The position numbers and the translations under genes were made by a program. From DASVUS01 sp036388675 (GTDB lineage Bacteria > Armatimonadota > Abditibacteriia > Abditibacteriales > Abditibacteriaceae), in assembly GCA_036388675.1 (NCBI GenBank), contig DASVRI010000047.1:62001-126000 (forward strand): DNA of 64,000 bases, read 5' to 3'. Positions 25,145-33,556 of this stretch are shown one piece after another. The first letter of the stretch is position 1. Each line of letters starts with the position of its first letter. The notes under the pieces are model-generated. The model searched no databases, was not told the origin of the DNA, and saw only the letters and a program-made list of their open reading frames with translations.

Positions 25145-25783
25145 TCAGGCAGAGCTATTTGTCACGAGCTTTATCCACGCATCGGCGATGAAGGCGTGTC
25201 CGGCAAGGCTGGGGTGAACGCCATCCGGCAGCCAGTAATCGAGCGACTGGCGGCAAGCCGCGGCGGCGAACAATCCATCAAGCGGCAGATACAGTGCGTG
25301 GAACTCGCGTGCAATGCGACGGCAGGCCGCGATGCGCGGATCGAGGTCTTCGCGCCAGGCGATGCGGTCGTCGGGAATGGGCAGCAGAAACGGTTCGCAG
25401 ATAACGAGGCGCGACGTGCCGCTTTCCTGAAGGCGTTGTGCAATGCGCCTGTAGGACGCTTCGAACTCCTCAATGGGCGAGGGCGTGTTGCTGTCGTAAC
25501 GGCGCCACGTATCGTTGATGCCGATCAGAATCGAAACCAGTCCGGGCTGCCGGGAAATCACGTCGTCGTGCAGGCGGCTTTCAAGGTCATACACGCGATT
25601 GCCGCTGATGCCGCGATTGGAGAAACGCAGGTTCAGTTCGGGGTAGCGCGCCTGCAACTGCGCGGCGACAAGGGCAGCATAGCCGGCGCCCAACCCGCCG
25701 TTATTGTTTTGCTGCGCATTGCGTCCCGCATCGGTGATGCTGTCGCCGTAGAACAAGATGTGATCCTGTGCTTGTAAAATCAT
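25145..25783 (-). CDS. SGNH/GDSL-family hydrolase
   Basis: 212 residues from the ATG at 25781-25783. FYGDSITDAG carries the nucleophile serine (S15), GISGNRV the block II glycine, IGINDTWRR the block III asparagine, and LPDGVHPSLAG the D187/H190 pair. The order is complete, so it should be an active esterase or lipase. No signal peptide is visible, so a cytoplasmic acyl or acetyl esterase acting on carbohydrate or lipid fragments is likely. It precedes the phosphoesterase gene by 12 bases. Confidence 0.88.
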   Translation of the reverse strand: MILQAQDHILFYGDSITDAGRNAQQNNNGGLGAGYAALVAAQLQARYPELNLRFSNRGISGNRVYDLESRLHDDVISRQPGLVSILIGINDTWRRYDSNTPSPIEEFEASYRRIAQRLQESGTSRLVICEPFLLPIPDDRIAWREDLDPRIAACRRIAREFHALYLPLDGLFAAAACRQSLDYWLPDGVHPSLAGHAFIADAWIKLVTNSSA

Positions 25784-25878
25784 GGAATTCCCCAAATGTG
25801 CGGTGTCTTACATTACATCGTGCGTTAAGATAAATCGCGTATTTTCATACCAGACCAACGTTCATCCAAGACACATTT

Positions 25879-27174
25879 ATGGCAGTTACTACCGTTCCCG
25901 TTTCAACCGCTCCCTCTTTTGCGCGCAGTAGCTGGCGCGACCTCGACTGGCTTATGCTGGCGCTGGTGCTTGTCCTTTCCGTTTGGAGCTGCCTCACGAT
26001 TTTATCCGCCACGCGCCCGGCAGAAGATGCCTTCGCTTCGCGCCCTGCCGTCTCAGCGGGCACAACTGCCGGCGGGAGTAGCGCGACTGCTGCCGGGAGT
26101 AGCGCGACTGCTGCCGGGAGTAGCGCGGCAGCATCCAGTACTCTGGAATCGCTGCGCAGCACGCGCACGGTGCGTTCGTCCGACGTGACCAAGCAGGCCA
26201 TCTGGATCGCTCTGGGGCTGTGCTCCATCGCCTTTCTGATAACGGTGGATTTCCAGTTTCTGATGCACATGCAGTTCTGGATATATGTCGCGAGTTTAGC
26301 CTCGCTGCTGCTGGTGCTCGTCATTGGAAAGGAAGTCAACGGCGCCAAAAGCTGGATTACGCTGGGACCGTTCCTGTTGCAGCCGTCGGAGTTTACGAAA
26401 GTCGCTGTCATCGTGACACTGGCCGCGTTTTTGTGCCGTCGCCAGGAGCGTATTCGTGAGGTCTCGACCCTGCTGTGGTCGCTGGCCTATCTGGGGCCGT
26501 TGCTGCTGCTCATCCTGAAGCAGCCCGACTTCGGCACCATGCTCAGTGTGCTTTCGATCTGGTTCGGCATGTTGTTCTTTGGCGGCGCGCGCTTGACGCA
26601 CCTGGGCCTGACGCTGCTCATCGGAATACTCATGTTCGGCACAGCCTGGCGTTACAACGTTTTGAAGCCGCACCAGAAAGAGCGACTGGCCGTGTTTCTG
26701 CAAACCGACGGCACCTCACGCACCGGCAAGCGCGAAGGCTACCACATTAAGCAAAGCCAGATCGCGATTGGCGCCGGGCAAATTACGGGGCAGGGTTGGG
26801 GCAAGGGAATGCAAAATCGCGCCGGCTACGTGCCGGAGAAAACGACGGATTTCATCTTCGCCGTAGTGGCCGAAGAGTTGGGCTTTGTGGGCGCGGCGGC
26901 GCTGCTGGTTTTGTATCTGATGTTTTTGTCGCGCTCGGCCATGCTGGCCATGACCAGCGATAACTATTTCGGAGTACTCATCGCCGGCGGATTCACAGCG
27001 CTTATCGGTTTTCACACCATTGTTAACTTGGGCATGACGATGCGTGTCATGCCCATCACGGGTGTGCCTCTGCCGTTTTTCTCCTACGGCGGCTCGTCGT
27101 ATCTGGCGTTTTCGATGTGCGTCGGCTTGCTGCAAAGCATCGCTCTGCGCCGTCGCCGTCTCTCTGCCTTTTAG
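25879..27174 (+). CDS. rodA: SEDS-family peptidoglycan glycosyltransferase, RodA-like
   Basis: 431 residues with about ten transmembrane helices. Family motifs are NGAKSWITLGPFLLQPSEFTK, the periplasmic loop KSQIAIGAGQITGQGWGKG, PEKTTDFIFAVVAEELGFVG and the end VMPITGVPLPFFSYGGSS. The protein polymerises lipid II during cell elongation. RodA rather than FtsW is favoured by IGAGQITGQG. The loop between helices 1 and 2 is enlarged by a 21-bp tandem repeat (26074-26132). The partner transpeptidase gene is not adjacent. Confidence 0.9.
   Translation: MAVTTVPVSTAPSFARSSWRDLDWLMLALVLVLSVWSCLTILSATRPAEDAFASRPAVSAGTTAGGSSATAAGSSATAAGSSAAASSTLESLRSTRTVRSSDVTKQAIWIALGLCSIAFLITVDFQFLMHMQFWIYVASLASLLLVLVIGKEVNGAKSWITLGPFLLQPSEFTKVAVIVTLAAFLCRRQERIREVSTLLWSLAYLGPLLLLILKQPDFGTMLSVLSIWFGMLFFGGARLTHLGLTLLIGILMFGTAWRYNVLKPHQKERLAVFLQTDGTSRTGKREGYHIKQSQIAIGAGQITGQGWGKGMQNRAGYVPEKTTDFIFAVVAEELGFVGAAALLVLYLMFLSRSAMLAMTSDNYFGVLIAGGFTALIGFHTIVNLGMTMRVMPITGVPLPFFSYGGSSYLAFSMCVGLLQSIALRRRRLSAF
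26074..26132 (+). repeat. 21-bp tandem repeat in rodA
   Basis: Two full copies and one partial copy of a 21-bp unit encode GSSATAA heptapeptides at residues 66-86, in the first extracytoplasmic loop. The copies are nearly identical at DNA level, which suggests recent slippage. Confidence 0.75.
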
Positions 27175-27193
27175 AGCAGCCGGCGCATCGTGG

Positions 27194-27199
27194 TATAAT
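27194..27199 (+). promoter_or_regulatory. Candidate -10 box for the two-module unknown gene
   Basis: TATAAT preceded by GG, 29 bases upstream of the ATG at 27228 and 20 bases after rodA ends. The -35 position (about 27171) is poor. Confidence 0.4.
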
Positions 27200-27227
27200 C
27201 AAAACAGTCCGACGACTGTAACTCACG

Positions 27228-28313
27228 ATGCCAAAGCATTCTTCCGCTCCGTCGCCTTCCGCTGCACCGCCCGAAGTTGACGATTCCACCAGAGAAGTTC
27301 GTCTGCCTTCGCTCTTCGCCATCGAGACTCATCTCGTGGCGTGGCAGGGCCTGAGCGCAACCACTCCGGCAGACTGGAATCTGGCGCTGTTTGGTGGCGA
27401 CCGGCGCAGCGGCCATCTGCGCGTTGACGATGTCGATGGCCCGCGCCTGGAACTGCGCTGGGAAAAGCCGACCAAAGCCATCGACCTGGAGCGCAGCGTT
27501 GATGACTTCCTGGGGCGCATTGGTCGCCAGCTCAAAAAACAAAAAGAAGAGTTCTCCATCGCTGAGGACAAGCGCATCGTGTCCAAGTCGCGTCCGCACA
27601 CGGCGCGGCGCAAAGACGGTCTGGTGCATTTCGGCTGGAGCGGCGAGCGCGATGCGCCAATCGGGCAGGGTTGGGGCGCGGCCTGGCAATGCCCCGACTG
27701 CGGACGTGTCGTGGTGGCGCACATCATTGGACGCGGGCGTGAGCGCTCGGACAAGGTGCAGCGCCTGGCCGGTGAAGTGCTGGCCTCAATGAGTTGCCAC
27801 GGCAAAGGCGGCTGGCAGACGTGGAGCGTTTTCGACCTCAGCGTTGATATTCCCGAAGAGTTCGATTTATCGCGCGCCAAACTGCTGACGGGGCGCCTCG
27901 AACTTGAATGGGCGCTGCCTCGCGCCGGCGGTATGCTGCGCTCGTTCCAGCGCGACGAACGCTTGCAACTGGGTCGCTGGTCGCTGGCCGATACCATCCT
28001 GCGCCATGAATCGCTGCACGACTGGGCGCGCCGCACGCTGACAATCAGCGACAAGCTCTTGCTGTGGCGCGGCTGGCAGGAAAGCGAGCTACGCGGCCAC
28101 AGCGCTGTGCAGGCCAAAGGCTCCCTGCGCGATTTGCGGCGGCGCTTGCAGTTTGCGTTACAGGAACGCCTGCGCCCAACGAGTACTCAGGAGAGCACAA
28201 TAAGCGTGTGGCATTGCCCCCAGAGCAACAAAATTTTCGCTCTGGGCAGCGATCTGTCACCCAAAAACCGGCACGTTGCGCAAGACGTGCTTGATTCTCT
28301 GGAGTGCCATTAG
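27228..28313 (+). CDS. Unknown protein with two homologous W-x-CP...CH modules
   Basis: 361 residues, no signal peptide or membrane span. I recognise no named family. It appears to be a tandem duplication: module 1 (about 24-191) has W50-x-L, G62 and LELRWEKP (74-81), and ends WQCPDCG (153-159) to SMSCH (187-191). Module 2 (about 203-361) has FDLSRAK, LELEWALP (224-231), and ends VWHCPQS (327-333) to SLECH (357-361). Paired CP and CH elements suggest metal binding or disulphides in each module; CPDCG looks like a zinc knuckle that has degenerated in module 2. It is followed immediately by a secreted HExxH protein gene. Confidence 0.65.
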   Translation: MPKHSSAPSPSAAPPEVDDSTREVRLPSLFAIETHLVAWQGLSATTPADWNLALFGGDRRSGHLRVDDVDGPRLELRWEKPTKAIDLERSVDDFLGRIGRQLKKQKEEFSIAEDKRIVSKSRPHTARRKDGLVHFGWSGERDAPIGQGWGAAWQCPDCGRVVVAHIIGRGRERSDKVQRLAGEVLASMSCHGKGGWQTWSVFDLSVDIPEEFDLSRAKLLTGRLELEWALPRAGGMLRSFQRDERLQLGRWSLADTILRHESLHDWARRTLTISDKLLLWRGWQESELRGHSAVQAKGSLRDLRRRLQFALQERLRPTSTQESTISVWHCPQSNKIFALGSDLSPKNRHVAQDVLDSLECH

Positions 28314-28323
28314 CGGTTACCCG

Positions 28324-30633
28324 ATGAATTATTTTTCCCATTCCCGACACTGCATTACTCCGAACACAACTCGACTGGTACTCTTAGCTGCGCTCGCCGC
28401 CTCCCTGGCGTCATCTGTGCTTAGGGCGCAGCCTGCATCGGCCCAGGAGATGACCGCGCTAAACGACCCGACAATCGTGGCCATTGAATCGGGTGTGGAA
28501 CGCGGACGCATCCAGCTCACAGCCGGTGATGTCAATGCGCTGCAAACTTTGCAGACCACGGCTCGGCAAGCGGCCCAAGCGTTGCGCACCGTAACGGGCA
28601 ACGCCGTCAGCGGTGCCGTCAGCGGTAATGATGTAATGCCGGATGGCCTGGGAAATACAGGCACTATCTCACCCGCAGAGGCGGAGAAAGCGGCCTTTCT
28701 GCGCGGCACGGCGGCCCGGGCACATTTCTGGTGGGGCCGCGCCGAAGACACTCTGGGCGATCGTGATCGTGCCATTACCGCCCTGGCTCGCGCCGTATCA
28801 TTTGCGGGCCGGCCACCTGTCGGCTCGCCGAGTACTCAGAACGAAATCGTGGCGCGTGACGCGACGCAGCGTCTGAATGCCATTCTGCGCGAGGGCCTGC
28901 CTCTGGTTGCACCCGATGACACACTGGAAATCATCGCGGCACAGGCGCATGGCGGCCTGTGGCAGCCACGGCGCATCTCTTTCCAATTGCCGCCCCTGAC
29001 GGTGCGACCGGCCTTGCGCCCAAGCGCTACGGCACGCCTCTCCGGGCGCGATGTGCTGGCTGAAGTCGCGCGTTCGCGTGAACTGTTGGTCACCAGCGGC
29101 AAACTGTTTCCTGCACAGCGACGCACCTCCGACGGCAGCATTCGCCTGTGGCGCACGCCGCCGCTGTATAATCCCGTGAAACCGACGGCTCTGCCGGCTG
29201 CATTGCGCATGGATCGCGTGTCGCTGGGCTACATCCGCGAAGTGGACGGGCCAAACGCCGGATTGTGGCGCCAGGTCGTGCGCGTCTTCTATGCTTCGCC
29301 GTATCTGACACGCGGCAATCGCGACGACCGGCCACGGGCGGAGATTTTGTGCGAGCAGTTTCTCAAAGTGGCCTCGCTGGTTCAGGCGCAGACGCGACTC
29401 ACCAACCCCTATGCTGCGGATGGTGTTACCACCGTGTGGTTGGCGGAAACTTCGGCGTGGTGGCCGGCGGATGATGAAGAGCCCGCGATGGCTGCGCTGC
29501 TGCCCATGCGACAATTGCCTCTGAACACGGCTCTGCGGCGGGGCGAAAGACTGGTGCCCGAGGTGCAATCGTCGCCGCTCAATCGTCCGTGGCGCGCCGG
29601 GGCCTGGATCGACTCGGCGCCCGATGAAATCATGCTCTTCAAGATGACCGAGCCGCGCGGCGAAGCGGAATGGCTGCGCGAGTTGATTCACGAGTACTCG
29701 CATATCGCGCTGCCGCCGTTCGCCGGATTCCGCCCGCCATTAGAGCCTTTCGGCAACGGCGCTCTGGGCGAGTGCCTGGGCATGATGTGGGCCGCCGGCA
29801 ACACAGCCGCCTTTGCTCCGCGCGACAACAACGCAACGGCCTCGCAGTCTCCCGCCGAGGACGCACAAAAGATGCGCACTGAAATCTTGCGCCACGTCGA
29901 GCGCAACGCGCTTCCCTCATTGCGGCTATTCCTGGCGCAAGGGCCGTCTGCGACACTGAGCCGCTCAGGAACTCAGGACGGTTTGCGTTACTTGCAAGGC
30001 TTGTCGGTTTACCTCGACCGTGTGTACGGACCTACGTCCCTGCAACGAGCATTTGGCCCGTTAAGTCTCACGCCGCGACCGGCACAGAGAAGCGTGACGA
30101 CCACGCGCCGCCGTGTTGGCCTGACCGGACGCACCATCACTACATCGCAAGCAAGCGTTTCTGCAAGCGCAGCTTCCGCCACCCGGTCCGTCGCCGCGCG
30201 TGCCGGTTACACAGCCGTGTCCACAGCGGATTCTCTGCTGCAAACATCGGCCACCTGGATGCGCAATCCGTTTGCGCGGGGCGAAGCGCGCTTTGCCGTG
30301 TGGTTGGGCGGGGCGCTGATGAAGCCTTCGAAGGGTCTCACGTCCGCTGAGTTGGCCGAGCGCGCGCCGCTGCAACTTCGGGCGGGAGAACGCGTGTCGG
30401 GCTGGATTTTTGTACCGTCAGCAGCAACCTCACTGCGTATGCAGGGTGCAGGCGTCGCCCAGATCAAAGTGCCGGACGGCTGGACAACCACGTCTCACAG
30501 CGGAGCGGCTTCAACCGGAACTAGCGTGCTGGTTCTGAGAACCTCGGAGCGCACCGGATGGCAGCGCCTGACACTGCTCGCCACGCGCGACACAACAATT
30601 AACGGCGCCTGGTTCGAACGCGCATCCCCTTGA
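28324..30633 (+). CDS. Secreted protein with HExxH motif, putative zinc metallopeptidase
   Basis: 769 residues from the ATG at 28324. A signal peptide with hydrophobic core LVLLAALAASLASS ends near AQPASAQ (about 40). The N-terminal part (50-190) looks helical and may hold a TPR-like unit (AEKAAFLRGTAARAHFWWG). LIHEYSHIALP gives H456-E457 and H460, with E483 in GALGECLGMMW about 23 residues on, the spacing of gluzincin zinc sites. The C-terminal 90 residues look like a beta domain. No known peptidase family is recognised, so activity is inferred. A GAGTACTC copy encodes the E-Y-S of the active-site motif. Confidence 0.6.
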   Translation: MNYFSHSRHCITPNTTRLVLLAALAASLASSVLRAQPASAQEMTALNDPTIVAIESGVERGRIQLTAGDVNALQTLQTTARQAAQALRTVTGNAVSGAVSGNDVMPDGLGNTGTISPAEAEKAAFLRGTAARAHFWWGRAEDTLGDRDRAITALARAVSFAGRPPVGSPSTQNEIVARDATQRLNAILREGLPLVAPDDTLEIIAAQAHGGLWQPRRISFQLPPLTVRPALRPSATARLSGRDVLAEVARSRELLVTSGKLFPAQRRTSDGSIRLWRTPPLYNPVKPTALPAALRMDRVSLGYIREVDGPNAGLWRQVVRVFYASPYLTRGNRDDRPRAEILCEQFLKVASLVQAQTRLTNPYAADGVTTVWLAETSAWWPADDEEPAMAALLPMRQLPLNTALRRGERLVPEVQSSPLNRPWRAGAWIDSAPDEIMLFKMTEPRGEAEWLRELIHEYSHIALPPFAGFRPPLEPFGNGALGECLGMMWAAGNTAAFAPRDNNATASQSPAEDAQKMRTEILRHVERNALPSLRLFLAQGPSATLSRSGTQDGLRYLQGLSVYLDRVYGPTSLQRAFGPLSLTPRPAQRSVTTTRRRVGLTGRTITTSQASVSASAASATRSVAARAGYTAVSTADSLLQTSATWMRNPFARGEARFAVWLGGALMKPSKGLTSAELAERAPLQLRAGERVSGWIFVPSAATSLRMQGAGVAQIKVPDGWTTTSHSGAASTGTSVLVLRTSERTGWQRLTLLATRDTTINGAWFERASP

Positions 30634-30764
30634 TGTCAGTTTGAGGTTCGTTCACCGTGGTCGCTGTTCGTAGCGAACAACTGGTGAGTATCACGCGCAG
30701 TGTGATAGTGTCAGGCAACGCGTTCACACCATCGGCGTCGAGAAGAGAGCAGCCCGCTTTGTGC

Positions 30765-30793
30765 TTGTCAGATAGGCGGAGCGGCAGTATACT
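30765..30793 (+). promoter_or_regulatory. Sigma-70-type promoter of the rpmE cluster
   Basis: TTGTCA (30765-30770) and TATACT (30788-30793) with a 17-base spacer, 103 bases upstream of rpmE. A GAGTACTC lies in the presumed leader at 30845. The rest of the 262-base gap 30634-30895 has short inverted repeats only. Confidence 0.65.
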
Positions 30794-30895
30794 GCCTGCG
30801 TTCAAATTGAAACCAAGTGTCTCGAAGCGGCCAGGTGCTCAAGTGAGTACTCGAAGAGCATGGCAGAGGCAAATCTGTAGCGAGGAAGTAAGACA

Positions 30896-31171
30896 ATGAA
30901 AGACGGAATTCACCCCAACTACGTTGAATCGACAATAACCTGTTCGTCGTGCGGCTCCGAGGTGCACACTCGCGCGACCGTGCCCAACGTGCGCATCGAC
31001 CTGTGCTCCAACTGCCACCCGTTCTACACCGGCAAGCAGCGCATCGTTGACACGGCAGGACGCGTCGAGCGTTTCAATCAGCGTCGCACCGCCGCTGATA
31101 AGGCGCAGCGTGCCGCGACTCGCAAGGCCAATGCAGCGGCCAAGCCAAAAGTCGCACGTTCCGCTGAGTAG
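30896..31171 (+). CDS. rpmE: 50S ribosomal protein L31
   Basis: 91 residues. KDGIHPNYVEST starts the protein, and four zinc-binding cysteines are intact (C16 and C19 in TCSSCG, C37 and C40 in CSNCHPFYTGKQ), so this is the zinc-containing C+ form. The basic, Ala/Lys-rich C-terminus is about 20 residues longer than in E. coli. GAGGAAG lies ten bases before the ATG. It opens the conserved rpmE-DUF1385-prfA-prmC-tsaC cluster. Confidence 0.97.
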   Translation: MKDGIHPNYVESTITCSSCGSEVHTRATVPNVRIDLCSNCHPFYTGKQRIVDTAGRVERFNQRRTAADKAQRAATRKANAAAKPKVARSAE

Positions 31172-31257
31172 TCGCGAAGGCCGGTAGCGCCAGATTGCCG
31201 GCACCGTCAACACAAATGGTGCTCAACGGCACCGATGGAGATGTTCGCAGGTCTTGC

Positions 31258-31689
31258 ATGGAGCAGCCGCCTTCGAAGACGGGGTTTAATCTGGGTGGTC
31301 AAGCACTGATTGAAGGTGTCTTGATGCGCTCACCTCACTTCGTGGCGGCTGCCGTGCGCCGCGCCGATGGTTCCATTGAGACTCGTGTCGAGCGTTTCGA
31401 TTCGATTTTGCTGCGCTGGAAGTGGTTGCGCTTGCCGCTGCTGCGTGGTTCGGTCGCCCTGGTTGAGATGATGATGCTCGGCATGCGTTATCTGAACTGG
31501 TCGGCGCAACAGGCCATGTTGGATTCGGAAGCGCCGCCCCACACGGCCAACGCGTCCGCTGAACCAGCTTCTGCTGGACTATCGCACGATGGTGTGCCAT
31601 CGGCCACCACGAGTACTCATTCAGCAAATGGTTGCAGCGCAAAACCGGTGATGCCGGCGACGCCGGTGCAGGACACCCGTTCGCACTGA
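31258..31689 (+). CDS. DUF1385 (YqhQ-like) protein, N-terminal fragment
   Basis: 143 residues from the ATG at 31258. NLGGQALIEGVLMRSPHFVAAAVRR is the conserved DUF1385 N-terminus, followed by WKWLRLPLLRGSVALVEMMMLGMRYLNWSAQ. After about residue 90 the sequence becomes a Ser/Ala/Thr-rich linker and stops at 31687. The rest of the family domain continues in another frame from 31712. YqhQ-type proteins are membrane proteins of unknown function often next to prfA. The start has only a weak ribosome-binding site, and the true start may differ. Confidence 0.75.
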   Translation: MEQPPSKTGFNLGGQALIEGVLMRSPHFVAAAVRRADGSIETRVERFDSILLRWKWLRLPLLRGSVALVEMMMLGMRYLNWSAQQAMLDSEAPPHTANASAEPASAGLSHDGVPSATTSTHSANGCSAKPVMPATPVQDTRSH

Positions 31690-31711
31690 TAATTTTCGAG
31701 GCCGCACGCGT

Positions 31712-32476
31712 TTGGGCCATACACTTCCAGACCTTTCACCTGTGACAGCCAACGATCCCGACAGTGATGTCGCGCCACCAAACCAGGTCGCGCCGTCGCT
31801 TGCAGCCTCCAAGTCGGCGCCTATTCCGGCGTGGATGTTCGCCTTGACTGTGCTTGGCTCGCTGTGCATAGGTTTTGGCTTGTTCGTGGCGCTGCCCAAT
31901 GTTGTCGCTTATCAGGCGCTCAAGTCGCAAACGGACAACGCGATACTTTTGAACCTGGTGGAAGGCGTGGTCAAGATTGCGGTGTTCGTCGCCTACATTT
32001 GGGTGATTGGCCGCAAACCCGATATTCACCGCATCTTCGAGTATCACGGCGCCGAGCACAAAGTCGTGTACGCCGTGGAAAATGGGCGTCCGTTGACACC
32101 TGAAGGCGCGCGCCCGTTTGATACACCGCATCCGCGCTGCGGCACCGGCTTCGCATTGCTGACCGTTTTGGTCAGCGTGATCTGCTTTTCGTTTTTGCCG
32201 GTCGTCGAGTCGAGCATCGCACAAGTTGCCATGCGCTTCGCCCTGATGCCGTTGGTGGCCGGCATTTCCTACGAGATTATCAAGCTGACGACGCATCCGC
32301 GCTGGGGCAGCCTGTTCATCAAAGTAATGACGCCGGGCTTGTGGCTGCAACGCCTGACGACTTTTCAGCCGGACGACGCACAGCTCGAAGTTTCCTGCGC
32401 CGCCATGCGCGTTGTGGTGCAGGCCGAAGACGAATACATAGCGAGTTCGCAAGCGAGTACTCAGAAGACATCCTGA
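31712..32476 (+). CDS. DUF1385 (YqhQ-like) protein, C-terminal part in a different frame
   Basis: Up to 254 residues. A TTG at 31712 or GTG at 31742 could start it; the frame is open from 31652, so it overlaps the preceding fragment by 38 bases. It carries the family's transmembrane core and signature FEYHGAEHKVVYAVENG, then HPRCGTGFALLTVLV and GISYEIIKLT, ending PGLWLQRLTTFQPDD. Together the two frames make one complete DUF1385 protein joined in a low-complexity linker. This may be a frameshifted gene, a programmed frameshift, or genuine fission. It ends one base before prfA. Confidence 0.75.
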   Translation: MGHTLPDLSPVTANDPDSDVAPPNQVAPSLAASKSAPIPAWMFALTVLGSLCIGFGLFVALPNVVAYQALKSQTDNAILLNLVEGVVKIAVFVAYIWVIGRKPDIHRIFEYHGAEHKVVYAVENGRPLTPEGARPFDTPHPRCGTGFALLTVLVSVICFSFLPVVESSIAQVAMRFALMPLVAGISYEIIKLTTHPRWGSLFIKVMTPGLWLQRLTTFQPDDAQLEVSCAAMRVVVQAEDEYIASSQASTQKTS

Positions 32477-32477
32477 A

Positions 32478-33536
32478 ATGCTGGAAAAAGCCAAAGCCGC
32501 CTTTGAACGTTTTACCGAACTGACCGACCAAATGTCCGACCCGGCGACCGCTGCTGATGGCGAAGCCCTGGGCCGCCTCGGTAAGGAACGCACACGTCTC
32601 GAACCACTGGCGAACCAATACCAGCGTGTGGTGCAGCTCACTCAACGATTGCAGGATGCGCGCGCCGCACTGACAGACAGCGACTTGCGCGAGCTGGCGC
32701 AGCTCGAAATCCGAGAAATCGAGCCGCAATTGGCTAGCGCGACCGCGGAACTCGAAGAGCTGCTGGTGCCGCGCGACACCGATGCCGACCGCAACGTGAT
32801 CGTGGAAATTCGGCAGGGCAGCGGCGGCGAGGAAGCCGCGCTGTGGGCCGCCGACTTGTTCCGCATGTACTCGCGCTATGCTGAAACGCGCGGCTGGAAA
32901 GTCGAACCGATTTCGGTGTCTGAAGCCGAAATGGGCGGTATCAAGGAAATCGTGTTCGGTGTCGAAGGCAAAGGCGCGTGGGATGCGTTGCAAACTGAAA
33001 GCGGCGTGCATCGCGTGCAGCGAGTTCCGGCCACCGAACAAAAAGGCCGCATTCACACCAGCGCAGCTTCGGTGGCGGTGCTGCCCGAAGCCGAAGAAGT
33101 CGATGTCGATCTGAACGAGAACGACATCGAAATGGAAACTATGCGCTCCTCGGGCGCGGGTGGCCAGAGCGTGCAGAAAAACGAAACGGCAGTGCGTTTG
33201 ATTCACAAGCCGAGTGGCCTTGTTGTGACGTGTCAGGACGAACGCAGCCTGCGCCAGAACAAAGAAAAGGCGATGCGAGTACTGCGCTCGCGCTTGTATG
33301 AAGCCGAGCGCGAGCGACTGGCTGCCGAACGCGATGTCACGCGCCGCGCGCAGGTCAAAAGCGGCGACCGCAGCGACAAGATTCGCACCTACAACTTCCC
33401 CGAAAACCGCCTCACCGATCACCGCATCAACTTCAAAAGCAACAACCTCGACCAGATCATGACCGGACGCATCGACGACCTGGTGATGGCTCTGGCGCAG
33501 TCGCGTCGTGCCGAAGCTTTGCAAAACGCGCAGTAG
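32478..33536 (+). CDS. prfA: Peptide chain release factor 1
   Basis: 352 residues. RF1 reads UAA and UAG and triggers peptide release in the ribosome. The codon-recognition tripeptide PAT (RVPATEQKGR) identifies RF1 rather than RF2, and the catalytic GGQ is at 228-230 (GAGGQSVQK). The methylation partner PrmC is encoded next, 20 bases downstream. The start ATG lies one base after the DUF1385 stop, which implies translational coupling. Confidence 0.97.
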   Translation: MLEKAKAAFERFTELTDQMSDPATAADGEALGRLGKERTRLEPLANQYQRVVQLTQRLQDARAALTDSDLRELAQLEIREIEPQLASATAELEELLVPRDTDADRNVIVEIRQGSGGEEAALWAADLFRMYSRYAETRGWKVEPISVSEAEMGGIKEIVFGVEGKGAWDALQTESGVHRVQRVPATEQKGRIHTSAASVAVLPEAEEVDVDLNENDIEMETMRSSGAGGQSVQKNETAVRLIHKPSGLVVTCQDERSLRQNKEKAMRVLRSRLYEAERERLAAERDVTRRAQVKSGDRSDKIRTYNFPENRLTDHRINFKSNNLDQIMTGRIDDLVMALAQSRRAEALQNAQ

Positions 33537-33556
33537 GCTCGGGCGTCGGGAGAAGT

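Noticed and set aside
24317..25777. A 486-codon open frame on the plus strand
   Set aside because: It is antisense to two well-supported genes (metallophosphoesterase and SGNH hydrolase) whose catalytic motifs are complete. High GC leaves the opposite strand open.
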